Shown: positions 46,070 through 54,698 of the stretch, piece after piece
Numbering within the stretch: position 1 is the first letter of the stretch
How the letters are laid out: every line of letters starts with the position of its first letter
From: Acidobacteriota bacterium
GTDB taxonomy: Bacteria > Acidobacteriota > Terriglobia > Terriglobales > SCQP01
DNA length: 64,000 bases
Direction of reading: 5' to 3'
Assembly (NCBI GenBank): GCA_021818955.1
Contig: JAKASR010000002.1
Span: forward strand, 171,659-235,658
The notes under the pieces: model-generated
What the model saw: only the letters and a program-made list of their open reading frames with translations
Told to the model about the DNA's origin: nothing
The model's database searches: none
Position numbers and translations under genes: made by a program

Positions 46070-47470
46070 ATGAATTATCGACAGCGCTTTACTTTCTTTT
46101 TGATGCTGATGGTTTTCGCGTCGCCGCGCATTTTCGCCCAGGGGCAAACGCATGGCGCCGCGACGGCCAAAAAACCCCCATCCATTTCCCAGAAAGCCGC
46201 CGAACAGCAGGCAGTGGACGCCCAGGAAGCCGCCATGGTGCGCGAGGCGGAACAACTCAAGGCGGATTTAGAGAAGGCCGGCGATGAACCGGGGGCGCAG
46301 TTGCGCGTCTTACAGGCATTTCTTTGGCGGTACCCGCATCCGCCGGCGGAAGATGAGATTTTGAAATTGATGATTCGCGACGCCAATCGCCTGGACCGCC
46401 AAGGCTTGGCGCTGCGTTTGGATGAACGCCTGCAAAAGCTGGATCCGGGCGACCTGGGGCAGCGCATCCGCACCTTGAACCTGTTGCTGCTGAATCGCGA
46501 CCGGGAAAGCCGGCTGCGGGCGCAAAATTACGCGCGCGAATTGCTGCGGCTGACGGCGGTGAAGGCGGCGCAAGCGGCACCGGCCGAGCTGGGAGAGCAG
46601 CGCTGGCGACGGGATATGAATCGCCTGCAGGCGCTGGCCGACCTGCTTGCCGGCACCGCCGACCGGCATTTGGGCCAGAACGCGCAAGCGGCGGCGCGGC
46701 TGCAAAGCAGCCTGAAATTGGATCCCACCGAAGAAGCGGCGGAACAGCTAGGCCAGGTGCAGGAAGCCGAGCACCAGCCAGGCAAGGCGCTGGACGCCTA
46801 CGCGCTGGCGCTGGCGCTGCCGGGAGAGACGATTGCCGAGCGTTATGCTTTGCGCGGCAAAGCAGGGGCGCTCTATCGCCGGCTGCACGGCAGCGAAGCC
46901 GGATTCGGCGACCTGATCCTGAGGCAATTCGATGCGGTGGCGCAAGCGGAAGCGGCGCGCGCGCCGGCCCAAGCTCAGCTCGCCGCCTCGACCCAGATCA
47001 GCCAAATTGCCTTTCCCTCTCTCGATGGACGCCTGCACCGCCTGGCCGACTATCGCAGCAAAGTCGTGGTGCTCGATCTATGGGCCACCTGGTGCGGACC
47101 TTGCCGGGTAGAGCATAAATTATTGGAACAGCTCAAGCGCAGCTATGCCGGTTCCCGGCAGGTGGTTTTTATCGCCATTAATGCCGACAACGATCGCAGC
47201 CGCATTCCCGGCTTTGTGAAAAACGAAGGCTGGGGCGCGCACACCTGGCTGGATGCCGGCTTGATGAATCGGTTGAATATCAACAGCCTGCCCACAACCC
47301 TGATCCTGTCGCCGGCAGGGAAGCTGGTTTACCGGGAATCGGGGCTCGATCCGGCCAGCTTCAAGCAGAGGTTGCGGCAGGCGATTCAGGCAGCCATGCG
47401 CCGGCCAAAGCAGCGGCGGCTTGCCAGCGACCCGGCGGCAAGAAAGCGGCTCGGCCGCTTTAACTTTTAG
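46070..47470 (+). CDS. Exported TPR-like protein with C-terminal TlpA/thioredoxin domain
   Basis: 466 residues. Signal peptide (about 5-24, FFLMLMVFASPRIFAQ). A long helical, Ala/Gln-rich region (30-300) with tetratricopeptide-like pairs such as ADRHLGQNAQAAARLQSSLKLDPTEEAAEQ is followed by the redoxin domain: ATWCGPCRVEHKLLEQL with the CxxC pair, VFIAINADNDRS and the cis-Pro region INSLPTTLIL. It probably acts as a periplasmic disulfide reductant or cytochrome-c-maturation aid. The last residues RKRLGRFNF and the TAG stop come from repeat copy E. Confidence 0.86.
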   Translation: MNYRQRFTFFLMLMVFASPRIFAQGQTHGAATAKKPPSISQKAAEQQAVDAQEAAMVREAEQLKADLEKAGDEPGAQLRVLQAFLWRYPHPPAEDEILKLMIRDANRLDRQGLALRLDERLQKLDPGDLGQRIRTLNLLLLNRDRESRLRAQNYARELLRLTAVKAAQAAPAELGEQRWRRDMNRLQALADLLAGTADRHLGQNAQAAARLQSSLKLDPTEEAAEQLGQVQEAEHQPGKALDAYALALALPGETIAERYALRGKAGALYRRLHGSEAGFGDLILRQFDAVAQAEAARAPAQAQLAASTQISQIAFPSLDGRLHRLADYRSKVVVLDLWATWCGPCRVEHKLLEQLKRSYAGSRQVVFIAINADNDRSRIPGFVKNEGWGAHTWLDAGLMNRLNINSLPTTLILSPAGKLVYRESGLDPASFKQRLRQAIQAAMRRPKQRRLASDPAARKRLGRFNF

Positions 47471-47530
47471 GCGCCGACGCACCACGGCGGACAAGAGCCC
47501 GACCGAAGCCGGACGCCTGGCGAAAATTCA
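47449..47530 (+). repeat. Dispersed repeat, copy E
   Basis: CGGCTCGGCCGCTTTAACTT, then TTAGGCGCCGACGC, a diverged hairpin (GCCCGA-CCGAAG-CCGGAC) and GCCTGGCGAAAATTCA. It supplies the end and stop codon of the thioredoxin-like gene. No module 2 is recognised after it. Confidence 0.75.
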
Positions 47531-47681
47531 GGGAAAACTAAATTTTAAAAAGAAGAATAAGAGCAGAAGTTGGCGACCAGCAACTGGCTTAGCGCCATCG
47601 GCCGCAGCCGCCAGCCGGGCGCTCATGGCGGCGGGATCATAGCCGGCGGCGCGTATTCAATCGGTAATCCACATTCAGGCG

Positions 47682-47724
47682 ATGGCGGCTGGAAATTAAG
47701 CCGCCATTAAGCCGCGCGGCTTAA
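47682..47724. repeat. Nested direct and inverted TTAAGCCGC repeats upstream of the efflux operon
   Basis: ATTAAGCCGC occurs twice (47695-47704, 47706-47715) and inverted as GCGGCTTAA (47716-47724). This creates the perfect 18-bp palindrome 47707-47724 and a competing 9-bp stem ATGGCGGCT / AGCCGCCAT (47682-47707). It lies 163 bp upstream of the outer-membrane efflux gene and could be a repressor site or alternative RNA hairpins. The rest of the 416-bp gap holds repeat copy E and no gene. Confidence 0.5.
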
Positions 47725-47886
47725 AATCGGAGCAGGTCATATGCGGGGCGCGCGCGTTACCTGGCCGCGGAGGGCGCCGCACTCCCGGACTCATTAATTT
47801 TTCTCAACATGCCTGATCGGATGGCGCTCCGGAAAAGGTTTTCGCGTCGAATCCGGCGTCCGGCGTGGATATCGGGTGGGAGCCTT

Positions 47887-49290
47887 ATGAGAGCCACACT
47901 TCGGGCAACCTGTGGTTTCTGCATTTGCCTGCTGGCGATAGCGGGAATGCGAGCGCCGGCGCAGCAGGCGACGCCGAGGCCGGGCGCGGCGGCGCTGACG
48001 ACGCTGGCGGCGCCGGGAACCGCCCCAGCCGGGCGGCCGCCGCGGCTGAGCCTGGCCGAGGCGGTGGCGCGCGCGGAAAAATACAGCCCGCAATTTCAAG
48101 CCGCCGCGACCGCGGTGAAGCTGGCGCACGAGGCGCAAGTCCAGGCCCGCGCCGCGATGAAGCCCGCGTTCGGCTATTCCATGTCTTACCTGAACACGCA
48201 GGGCAACGGCATTTCTCCCGTCGGGCGGTTTGTGACCAATGATGGCGTACATGTATATAACGCCTATGCGGTGGCGCGGCAGGAGATGCCGGGAAGCTTT
48301 TTTCTGAACGCGGGGCCCAAACTGGCGGCTTACGGCAAGGCCTTTGCGGATGCGCAACAGCGGATTGCGCGGCGCGGGCTGCGGGTGGTTGTGACCCAGA
48401 ATTATTACGCGCTGCTGGTAGCCCAGCGCGGCTACGCCACCGCGCAGCAGAGCCTGACCACGGCGCGACATTTTCTCAAAATCAGCCAAGAGCTGGAAAA
48501 AGGCGGCGAAGTCGCGCACGCCGACGTTATCCGGTTCCAACTGCAGGTTGCGCAGGCGCAGCGCGCGCAGGAAGAGGCGCAACTGGGGCTCAGCACCGCG
48601 CGGCTGAATCTAGCGGTGCTGTTGTTTCCGCGCGCGAACGAAAATTTCACGCTCATCGACGACCTGGCGCAGCCGCCGCCGCTGCCGCCGCTGTCCGCCG
48701 CCGCCGCCCTGGCGCGGCGGCGCAATCCGGCGCTGCAAGCGGCGCTGGCCGCCTACCATCAAAGCGGCGAGCAAGTCACGATGGCGAAGGCAGCCTTCCT
48801 GCCCTCGCTCTCGGTCGAGTTCGATTACGGCATCCAGGCCAACGCGCTGGCGCTGCACAGCGTGAATACCACGGTCTTAAAACCACGTATCGCGCAGCCC
48901 AATCTGGGCTACTTCGCCACTTATACGCTGAACCTGCCCTTATTTGACTGGGGCGCGCGCTGGAGCAAGCTGCATGCCGCCGAAGATATCCAACAACTGG
49001 AGCGGGTCAACCTCGGCTACGCGCAGCGCTCGGTGCTGGCCGGTTTTTATAATGACTACAACACCGCGGCAGTGGCCTGGAACGAGCTGGCCAGCTTGCG
49101 CCTGTCGGCGCGGCTGGCGGCGCACAACCTGCGGCTGGTCACGATGCAGTATCGAGCCGGCGAAGCCCAGGTGCTGCAAGTGCTGGATGCGGAGAACTCG
49201 CTGGCGCTGGCGCAAAACAGCCAAGCCGCCGGCGAAGCCCGATATCGCGACGCGCTGGCGAACCTGCAAACCCTGACCGGGAGATTTTAA
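47887..49290 (+). CDS. TolC-family outer-membrane efflux protein
   Basis: Outer-membrane channel of a tripartite efflux pump, 467 residues from the ATG at 47887 (GGGAG upstream; an in-frame ATG at 47809 is less likely). Signal sequence about 6-27 (CGFCICLLAIAGMRAPAQ). Two OEP repeats: LSLAEAVARAEKYSPQFQAA and PLSAAAALARRRNPALQAAL begin each long coiled-coil hairpin; the C-terminal one contains YRAGEAQVLQVLDAENSLA, the normal OEP signature. One-base overlap (TAATG) with the next gene, the adaptor. Confidence 0.9.
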   Translation: MRATLRATCGFCICLLAIAGMRAPAQQATPRPGAAALTTLAAPGTAPAGRPPRLSLAEAVARAEKYSPQFQAAATAVKLAHEAQVQARAAMKPAFGYSMSYLNTQGNGISPVGRFVTNDGVHVYNAYAVARQEMPGSFFLNAGPKLAAYGKAFADAQQRIARRGLRVVVTQNYYALLVAQRGYATAQQSLTTARHFLKISQELEKGGEVAHADVIRFQLQVAQAQRAQEEAQLGLSTARLNLAVLLFPRANENFTLIDDLAQPPPLPPLSAAAALARRRNPALQAALAAYHQSGEQVTMAKAAFLPSLSVEFDYGIQANALALHSVNTTVLKPRIAQPNLGYFATYTLNLPLFDWGARWSKLHAAEDIQQLERVNLGYAQRSVLAGFYNDYNTAAVAWNELASLRLSARLAAHNLRLVTMQYRAGEAQVLQVLDAENSLALAQNSQAAGEARYRDALANLQTLTGRF

Positions 49291-50543
49291 TGAACAAGCG
49301 AGGCGATAAGCGCCGCCAATTTGGCCTATGCGGCGCGCTCATTACCGCGCTGGCCAGCGCCGGATGCGGCGGCCATTCCAGGCCGGCGGCCGAGCCGGTG
49401 GTGACGGTCGAGGCGGCGCGCGTGAAACGGCAGCCGATGGCGGAAAGCATTGCCGCCGAGGCCGAAATTTACGCGCGCCACACGGTCATGATCGTGCCGA
49501 AAATCAGCGCGCCCATCGCCCGTTTCTACGTCCAGCGCGGCAGCCGGGTGAGAACCGGGCAATTGCTGGCGGTCTTGGAAAACAAAGATCTGGCGGCCGC
49601 CGCCGAACAGGCCCGCGGGGCCTATGAGCAGGCGAAAGCCCTGTACGCCGCCAGCGTGCAGGAAACCCAGCCGCAACAACTGGAACAAGCCCGGCTGAAT
49701 GTGGAAGCGACGCAGCATGCCGCCGCGGCGCAGCAGGCGGTGTATGCCAGCCGGTTGAAGCTCTATCGCGCCGGCGCCATCTCGCGCAATTTGCTGAACC
49801 AGGCGCAGGTCGCCTATATCCAGGCCCATGCCCAATACCGAATGGCGGAAGCGCGCTACCAGGGGTTGCAAGCGATAGGCAATCAGGCGGCGTTGCAATT
49901 GGCCAAGGGGAAATTAATCGCGGCCCAGGGTCAATATCAAGCGGCGCAGGCGAATTTGCAGTACAGCGAGATTCGCAGTCCCTTGAATGGGGTGGTCACC
50001 GACCGGCCCTTGCATCCCGGCCAGATGGCCACCGCCGGCCAGCCGATGATGACGGTGATGGACCTGGGGCATATTATTGCGCGCGCCTATATTGCGCCGG
50101 AGCAGGCGGAGTTGCTGCATCCCGGCGACCGCGCCCTGCTGCAGCGCGGCAGCGGTCTGCCGCCGGTGAGCGGCAAGGTGAGCGTGGTGAGCCCGGCGCT
50201 CGATCCCAACAGCACCACGGTGCAGGTCTGGATCGAAGCCGAGAATCCCGGCGACCGGCTGAAGCCGGGATCGACGGTGCGGGTGCAGATGATCGCGCGC
50301 ACCATTCCCAACGCGGTGGTGGCGCCGGCGGAAGCGATACTGACGGGAGCGGGCGGAGCCAAGTCGGTAATGGTGATCGGACCGGATCAGGTGGCGCGCC
50401 AGACGGCGGTGAAGATCGGGATTCAAGCCGGGCGGGAAGTGCAGATTCTGAGCGGCCTGCAAGCCGGCCAGCAGGTGGTGACCGCGGGAGCCTACGGGCT
50501 GCCGGACCAAACCAAGGTCATCGTCGCCAATCACGCCGGGTAA
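49290..50543 (+). CDS. RND efflux periplasmic adaptor (membrane-fusion protein)
   Basis: HlyD/AcrA-type adaptor linking the RND pump to the TolC-like channel, 417 residues. The N-terminus has a hydrophobic stretch ending LASAGCGG, probably a lipoprotein cleavage site, though position -3 is Ser. The lipoyl half-motif PIARFYVQRGSRVRTGQLLAVLENKDL is followed by a coiled-coil hairpin (about 100-210) rich in Ala and Gln and the second half-motif IRSPLNGVVTDRPLHPGQMA. Beta-barrel and membrane-proximal domains follow (VSVVSPALDPNSTTVQVWIE). 36 bp before the pump gene. Confidence 0.9.
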   Translation: MNKRGDKRRQFGLCGALITALASAGCGGHSRPAAEPVVTVEAARVKRQPMAESIAAEAEIYARHTVMIVPKISAPIARFYVQRGSRVRTGQLLAVLENKDLAAAAEQARGAYEQAKALYAASVQETQPQQLEQARLNVEATQHAAAAQQAVYASRLKLYRAGAISRNLLNQAQVAYIQAHAQYRMAEARYQGLQAIGNQAALQLAKGKLIAAQGQYQAAQANLQYSEIRSPLNGVVTDRPLHPGQMATAGQPMMTVMDLGHIIARAYIAPEQAELLHPGDRALLQRGSGLPPVSGKVSVVSPALDPNSTTVQVWIEAENPGDRLKPGSTVRVQMIARTIPNAVVAPAEAILTGAGGAKSVMVIGPDQVARQTAVKIGIQAGREVQILSGLQAGQQVVTAGAYGLPDQTKVIVANHAG

Positions 50544-50579
50544 GGGCAAGAGCAGAAGGCCTGTTTTCTTAGGGACACT

Positions 50580-53500
50580 TTGGCGACAAACCCCAACACG
50601 CCGAAAGAGCAAAAAGACATCGCGAAAGATTATTGGTTCGCGCGCGAACATAAATCCATTATTTTTCTCATCCTGACGCTGGCTTTGGTGGGCGCCTATT
50701 TCATTTTCAGTATTCCCATCGCGGTTTTTCCCACCACGGATTTCCCGCGCATCATTGTGGGGGTGGATAACGGCGTGATGCCGATTGACCAGATGCTGGT
50801 CACCATCACGCGTCCGATCGAAGAGGCGGTGAGCGGGGTGCAAGGCATCCAAGACGTGCGCTCGATCACCAGCCGCGGCTCGGCGGAAATCGATTTGTAT
50901 TTTAGCTGGCATGTGGACATGTTCCGCACGCTGCAGCGGGTAAATGCCGCGCTGGCGCGGGTGGAAGCCAGCCTGCCGCCCACCGCCAAGGTCACCAGCC
51001 AGCGCTCGGAATTTTCCAGTTTTCCCATTCTGGGCTATGGGTTGACTTCCCAGACGGTATCGCAACGCCGGCTGTGGGAGCTGGCGACATACACGATCAA
51101 ACCCCGCCTGGCCGCCCTGCCGGGCGTGGGCACGATCGTGATTCAGGGCGGCCAGGTTCCGGAGTTCCACATCGTGCCCGACCCGGCCAAGCTACGCGAG
51201 ACCGGCATCAGCCTGTCGCAGATACTGGCGGCGGTGAACCGCTCAAACATCATCGCCTCGCCGGGCCTGTTTCCACGCCAGCATCAGCTCTATCTCGGGC
51301 TGCTCAGCGGGCAGGCGCATAACGCGCAACAGTTGGGCGATATTTTCCTAAAGAACGCGCCGAACGGCGGCGGCCCCATCTACATTCACGACGTTGCGAC
51401 AGTCCAGCCCGCCTACGCGCCGCATTTCACCATCGTCACCGCCAACCGCCAGCCGGCGGTGCTGATCAACATCAACCGCCAGCGCGGCAGCAACACGATG
51501 CAGGTGGCGAACGCGGTGAAAGCGAAATTGGCGCAGATCGAACAGGCAATGCCGCCCGGCATTCAGGTCAGCACGTTTTACGACCAGTCCTGGATTGTGG
51601 GGCAATCGATTCAGAGCGTTCGCGACGCCATTTTGATTGGGCTGGTGCTGGCATCAATCGTCCTGGTGCTGTTTTTGCGGGACTGGAGCACCTCGTTCAT
51701 CGCCGGCATGGTAATTCCGATCAGCCTGCTGGTGTCGTTTATCGCGATGAAGTTTCTGGGCGAGAGCTTCAACCTGATGACGCTGGGCGGCATGGCCGCC
51801 GCGGTCGGGTTGATTATCGACGACGCCATCGTGGTGCTGGAAAATGTCGCGCTGCACCGCGAAGCGGGCGAGGGGCGATATGAGGCGGTGGCGCTGACGC
51901 TGCGCGAACTCACCGTCGCCCTGATCGGCTCGACCCTGACGCCGATCGTCGTCTTCCTGCCGCTGATCGCCATTACCGGCGTGACCGGCGTGTTTTTCCG
52001 CGCCATGGCGGTGACCATCGGCGCGGCGCTGCTCACTTCACTGGCGCTGGCGCTAACCTGGACGCCGACGCTTTGCCTGTATTTGCTGCGCCGGCCGGAT
52101 AGCGGGAGCGCCAACCTGCTGCCGCGCGAAGAGGCGGCCGAGGTGGCCGAACGCCCCGCCGCCATCTCGGAAAGCTCGGAGCTGCTGCTGCAAGCCGAAG
52201 AACACCATTTGATGACGGGCTATTTCGGCCGCATCATACGTTTTTACGAACATTGGTTCCGGCGCAGCCTGAAATATCCGCTTTGGATGCCGGTGCTGGC
52301 GATTGCGCTGATCGTGCTTTCTTATGTCAGCTATCAGCGCATCGGCTTCGATTTTCTGCCGAAGATGGACGAAGGCAGCTTCATTCTGGATTATGTGTCG
52401 CCGCCGGGCAGTTCGCTGGCCGCCACCAATCGCATGATTCAGGGGGTCGAGAACATTCTTCATTCCATCCCGGAGGTCAAAAGCACCTCGCGCCGCACCG
52501 GCCTGCAGTTGGGACTGGCGGCGGTGACGGAAGCCAACACGGGAGATATTTCGGTCAACCTGAAAAGCCATCGCCGCCGCGATATCTGGTCCATTATCCA
52601 GGAGGTCCGCGCCAAAGTCGCGCGCGCGGAACCGGCCCTGAATGTGGATTTCACCCAAAAACTGCAGGACATGATCGGCGATTTAACCAGCGCACCGCAG
52701 CCGGTCTATATCATGCTGTTTTCGCCCCATGCCGGGCGGCTGAAAACCTGGGCGCTGCGGGTGGCCGACGCCATCGGCAAGATCACCGTGAACGGCAAGC
52801 ATCCGGTGGTGGATATCGACAACGGGATTGATTCCATCACCAGCGGGCCGGCGATGAGCTTCACCATCAACCAGGCGCGGGCCGCGCATGCCGGCTTCAC
52901 GCCCCAGGAAGTGGCGGATCAGGCGCAAGCCATGCTGGATGGGGTGGTGACCTCGCAACCAGTCGTGATCAACGATCGATCTTACCCGGTGCGCATTCGC
53001 TACCCCGCCAGGACGCGGGCTTCGCTGGCGGCCATCAATAATACCTTGCTGATCGGCCCCAACGGGCAAACCGCGAACCTGGGTTCGCTGGCGGCGATGA
53101 AGGAATTGCCGGGACAGACGGAAATTCTGGAAAACAACCAGCAGCGTTATGTGGCGGTGGCCGCGCGGCTGGAAGGCTTGGACATGGGCCACGGCATCGC
53201 CGCGGTGCAAGCCGCGTTAGCCAAATTGCACATGCCGGCTTCGATTCGAGTGGAGTACGGCGGGTTATACCAGACCCAACAGAAGTCTTTCCACGATCTC
53301 GGCCTGGTGCTGGCGCTGGCGATCATACTGGTCTTTCTGGTGTTGTTGTTCGAGTTTCATAGTTTCTCCGCGCCGATAGCGATTCTGGTGGCGGCCGTGC
53401 TCTCGACCGCGGGCGTATTTTTCGGCTTACTGCTCACCGGAATCGCCTTCAATCTATCGTCGTTCATGGGCCTGATCATGGTGGTCGGGATCGTGGCGAA

Positions 53501-53807
53501 AAACGGGATCTTATTGCTCGACGCCGACGCCAAATTCCGCGCCGCCGGCTTCTCCCGCGAAGAAGCCATTTTCCAGGCCGGGCGGCGACGCCTGCGCCCG
53601 ATCATCATGACCGCGATTGCCGCCATTGCGGGCATGCTGCCGCTGGCGCTGGCGTTTGGCGCCGGCTCGCAGATGCTGCAACCGCTGGCCATCGCCGTCA
53701 TTGGCGGCTTGCTAATCGCCATGGTGCTGTCGCTCTTTGTGACTCCGACCTTGTACTACTACATGACCCGCCATAGCAGTGCACCATCGCCAACACCGAG
53801 TGAATAG
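50580..53807 (+). CDS. RND-family efflux pump inner-membrane transporter
   Basis: Proton-driven pump of 1075 residues, AcrB/CusA fold. TTG start at 50580. TM1 (IIFLILTLALVGAYFIFSIP) is followed by the first porter domain, TM2-6 with GGMAAAVGLIIDDAIVVLEN (the Asp-Asp relay in TM4), a linker with acidic stretch, TM7, a second porter domain and TM8-12 with LIMVVGIVAKNGILLLDADA. The segment DFLPKMDEGSFILDYVSPPGSS is typical of the HME/HAE-related branch. Substrate class is not certain: no His/Met-rich heavy-metal signature is obvious. Last gene of the tripartite operon. Confidence 0.92.
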   Translation: MATNPNTPKEQKDIAKDYWFAREHKSIIFLILTLALVGAYFIFSIPIAVFPTTDFPRIIVGVDNGVMPIDQMLVTITRPIEEAVSGVQGIQDVRSITSRGSAEIDLYFSWHVDMFRTLQRVNAALARVEASLPPTAKVTSQRSEFSSFPILGYGLTSQTVSQRRLWELATYTIKPRLAALPGVGTIVIQGGQVPEFHIVPDPAKLRETGISLSQILAAVNRSNIIASPGLFPRQHQLYLGLLSGQAHNAQQLGDIFLKNAPNGGGPIYIHDVATVQPAYAPHFTIVTANRQPAVLININRQRGSNTMQVANAVKAKLAQIEQAMPPGIQVSTFYDQSWIVGQSIQSVRDAILIGLVLASIVLVLFLRDWSTSFIAGMVIPISLLVSFIAMKFLGESFNLMTLGGMAAAVGLIIDDAIVVLENVALHREAGEGRYEAVALTLRELTVALIGSTLTPIVVFLPLIAITGVTGVFFRAMAVTIGAALLTSLALALTWTPTLCLYLLRRPDSGSANLLPREEAAEVAERPAAISESSELLLQAEEHHLMTGYFGRIIRFYEHWFRRSLKYPLWMPVLAIALIVLSYVSYQRIGFDFLPKMDEGSFILDYVSPPGSSLAATNRMIQGVENILHSIPEVKSTSRRTGLQLGLAAVTEANTGDISVNLKSHRRRDIWSIIQEVRAKVARAEPALNVDFTQKLQDMIGDLTSAPQPVYIMLFSPHAGRLKTWALRVADAIGKITVNGKHPVVDIDNGIDSITSGPAMSFTINQARAAHAGFTPQEVADQAQAMLDGVVTSQPVVINDRSYPVRIRYPARTRASLAAINNTLLIGPNGQTANLGSLAAMKELPGQTEILENNQQRYVAVAARLEGLDMGHGIAAVQAALAKLHMPASIRVEYGGLYQTQQKSFHDLGLVLALAIILVFLVLLFEFHSFSAPIAILVAAVLSTAGVFFGLLLTGIAFNLSSFMGLIMVVGIVAKNGILLLDADAKFRAAGFSREEAIFQAGRRRLRPIIMTAIAAIAGMLPLALAFGAGSQMLQPLAIAVIGGLLIAMVLSLFVTPTLYYYMTRHSSAPSPTPSE

Positions 53808-53811
53808 CCGT

Positions 53812-54369
53812 ATGCCCGATTCCGCCGAGGCGCCGCGCATTCTGACTATCGGCCATTCCAACCTGCTGGCGGAAAGCCTGGTCGAGCAACTCGCAGCGCA
53901 GCAGGTGCGCGGCGTCGCCGACGTGCGGCGATTTGCCGCCTCGCGCCGCTGGCCGCAGTTCAATGCCGGGGCGCTGGCCGCCACGCTGGACGTAGCGGGC
54001 ATGGCCTACCGTCATTTTCCGGCGCTGGGCGGCCGGCGTCCGCCGCGGCCGGACTCACCGAACACGGGCTGGAAAAATACCGGATTTCGCGGTTATGCCG
54101 ACTACATGCAAACCGCGGCCTTCGGCGCCGCGCTGGCGGAGTTGGAAGCCTGGGCGCGGGAGCGCCTGACGGCGATTATGTGCGCGGAAGCCCTCTATTG
54201 GCGCTGCCACCGCCGCCTGCTGGCGGACGCGCTGCTGGCGCGCGGCTGGCACGTCGAGCATATTCTCGGACCGGCCGCGCCGCGCCCGGCCGAGCAGACG
54301 CGCTTCGCGCGCATCGAAGCCGGGGGGATTGTTTACCCCGGCTCAGCCCGGCTTTTTCCCGAGAGCTGA
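53812..54369 (+). CDS. DUF488-family protein
   Basis: 185 residues from the ATG at 53812, 4 bp after the RND gene. Family signature ILTIGHSNLLAESLVEQL near the N-terminus, VRGVADVRRFAASRRWPQFN, YRHFPALGGRR, and the cysteine/His-containing core AIMCAEALYWRCHRRLLADAL, all typical of DUF488. Function unknown in the family; DNA-repair or stress links have been suggested elsewhere. Probably cotranscribed with the efflux operon by position only. Repeat copy F starts 11 bp after the stop. Confidence 0.9.
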   Translation: MPDSAEAPRILTIGHSNLLAESLVEQLAAQQVRGVADVRRFAASRRWPQFNAGALAATLDVAGMAYRHFPALGGRRPPRPDSPNTGWKNTGFRGYADYMQTAAFGAALAELEAWARERLTAIMCAEALYWRCHRRLLADALLARGWHVEHILGPAAPRPAEQTRFARIEAGGIVYPGSARLFPES

Positions 54370-54380
54370 TCAGCGGCGAC

Positions 54381-54660
54381 ACGGCCACTTTTACTTTTAG
54401 GCGCTGACGCTTTTGCCAAGGTCCGGCCGCAACCGAACGCAGGGCGAATGCTCATGGCTGCCGGACATGGCCAGGCGCAATGCCAACGGAATTGCCGGCG
54501 TGCTTAATGCAATTGCTTTGTATTATCGTTCCCAGGCGCGGGACCGAACCGGAACCCCGCGCTTCGGCCTGCGAGCATGACTGCAGGCAATTTCTCTGAA
54601 ATTGAATTTCTGCGAAATTGCCAATGACGAACACTGCTACCCGACTCGGCCGTTAACGCT
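54381..54660 (+). repeat. Dispersed repeat, copy F (two modules, longest)
   Basis: Module 1: ACGGCCACTTTTACTTTTAG, GCGCTGACGC, a one-mismatch version of the hairpin, GCTCATGGCTGCCGGACATG and GCCAGGCGCAA. After about 30 bp of other sequence, module 2: GCGCGGG-N13-CCCGCGC, TTCGGCCTGCGAG, then a palindrome-rich insert (54584-54622, GCAATTTCTCTGAAATTGAA and following) absent from copy A, and the end CCCGACTCGGCCGTTAACGC. It fills nearly all of the 329-bp gap between DUF488 and the convergent pterin dehydratase gene. Confidence 0.8.
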
Positions 54661-54698
54661 GCCGGCGGCGGGCGTGTTTTGGAATAGCTAGAACATCC

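Noticed and set aside
35258-54660. Repeat family as transposon or coding sequence
   Set aside because: No transposase frame is in or near any copy. One frame through several copies gives a similar peptide (PKPDARRMLMAAG-like), but stops and indels in copies D and E break it, so I treat the repeat as non-coding.
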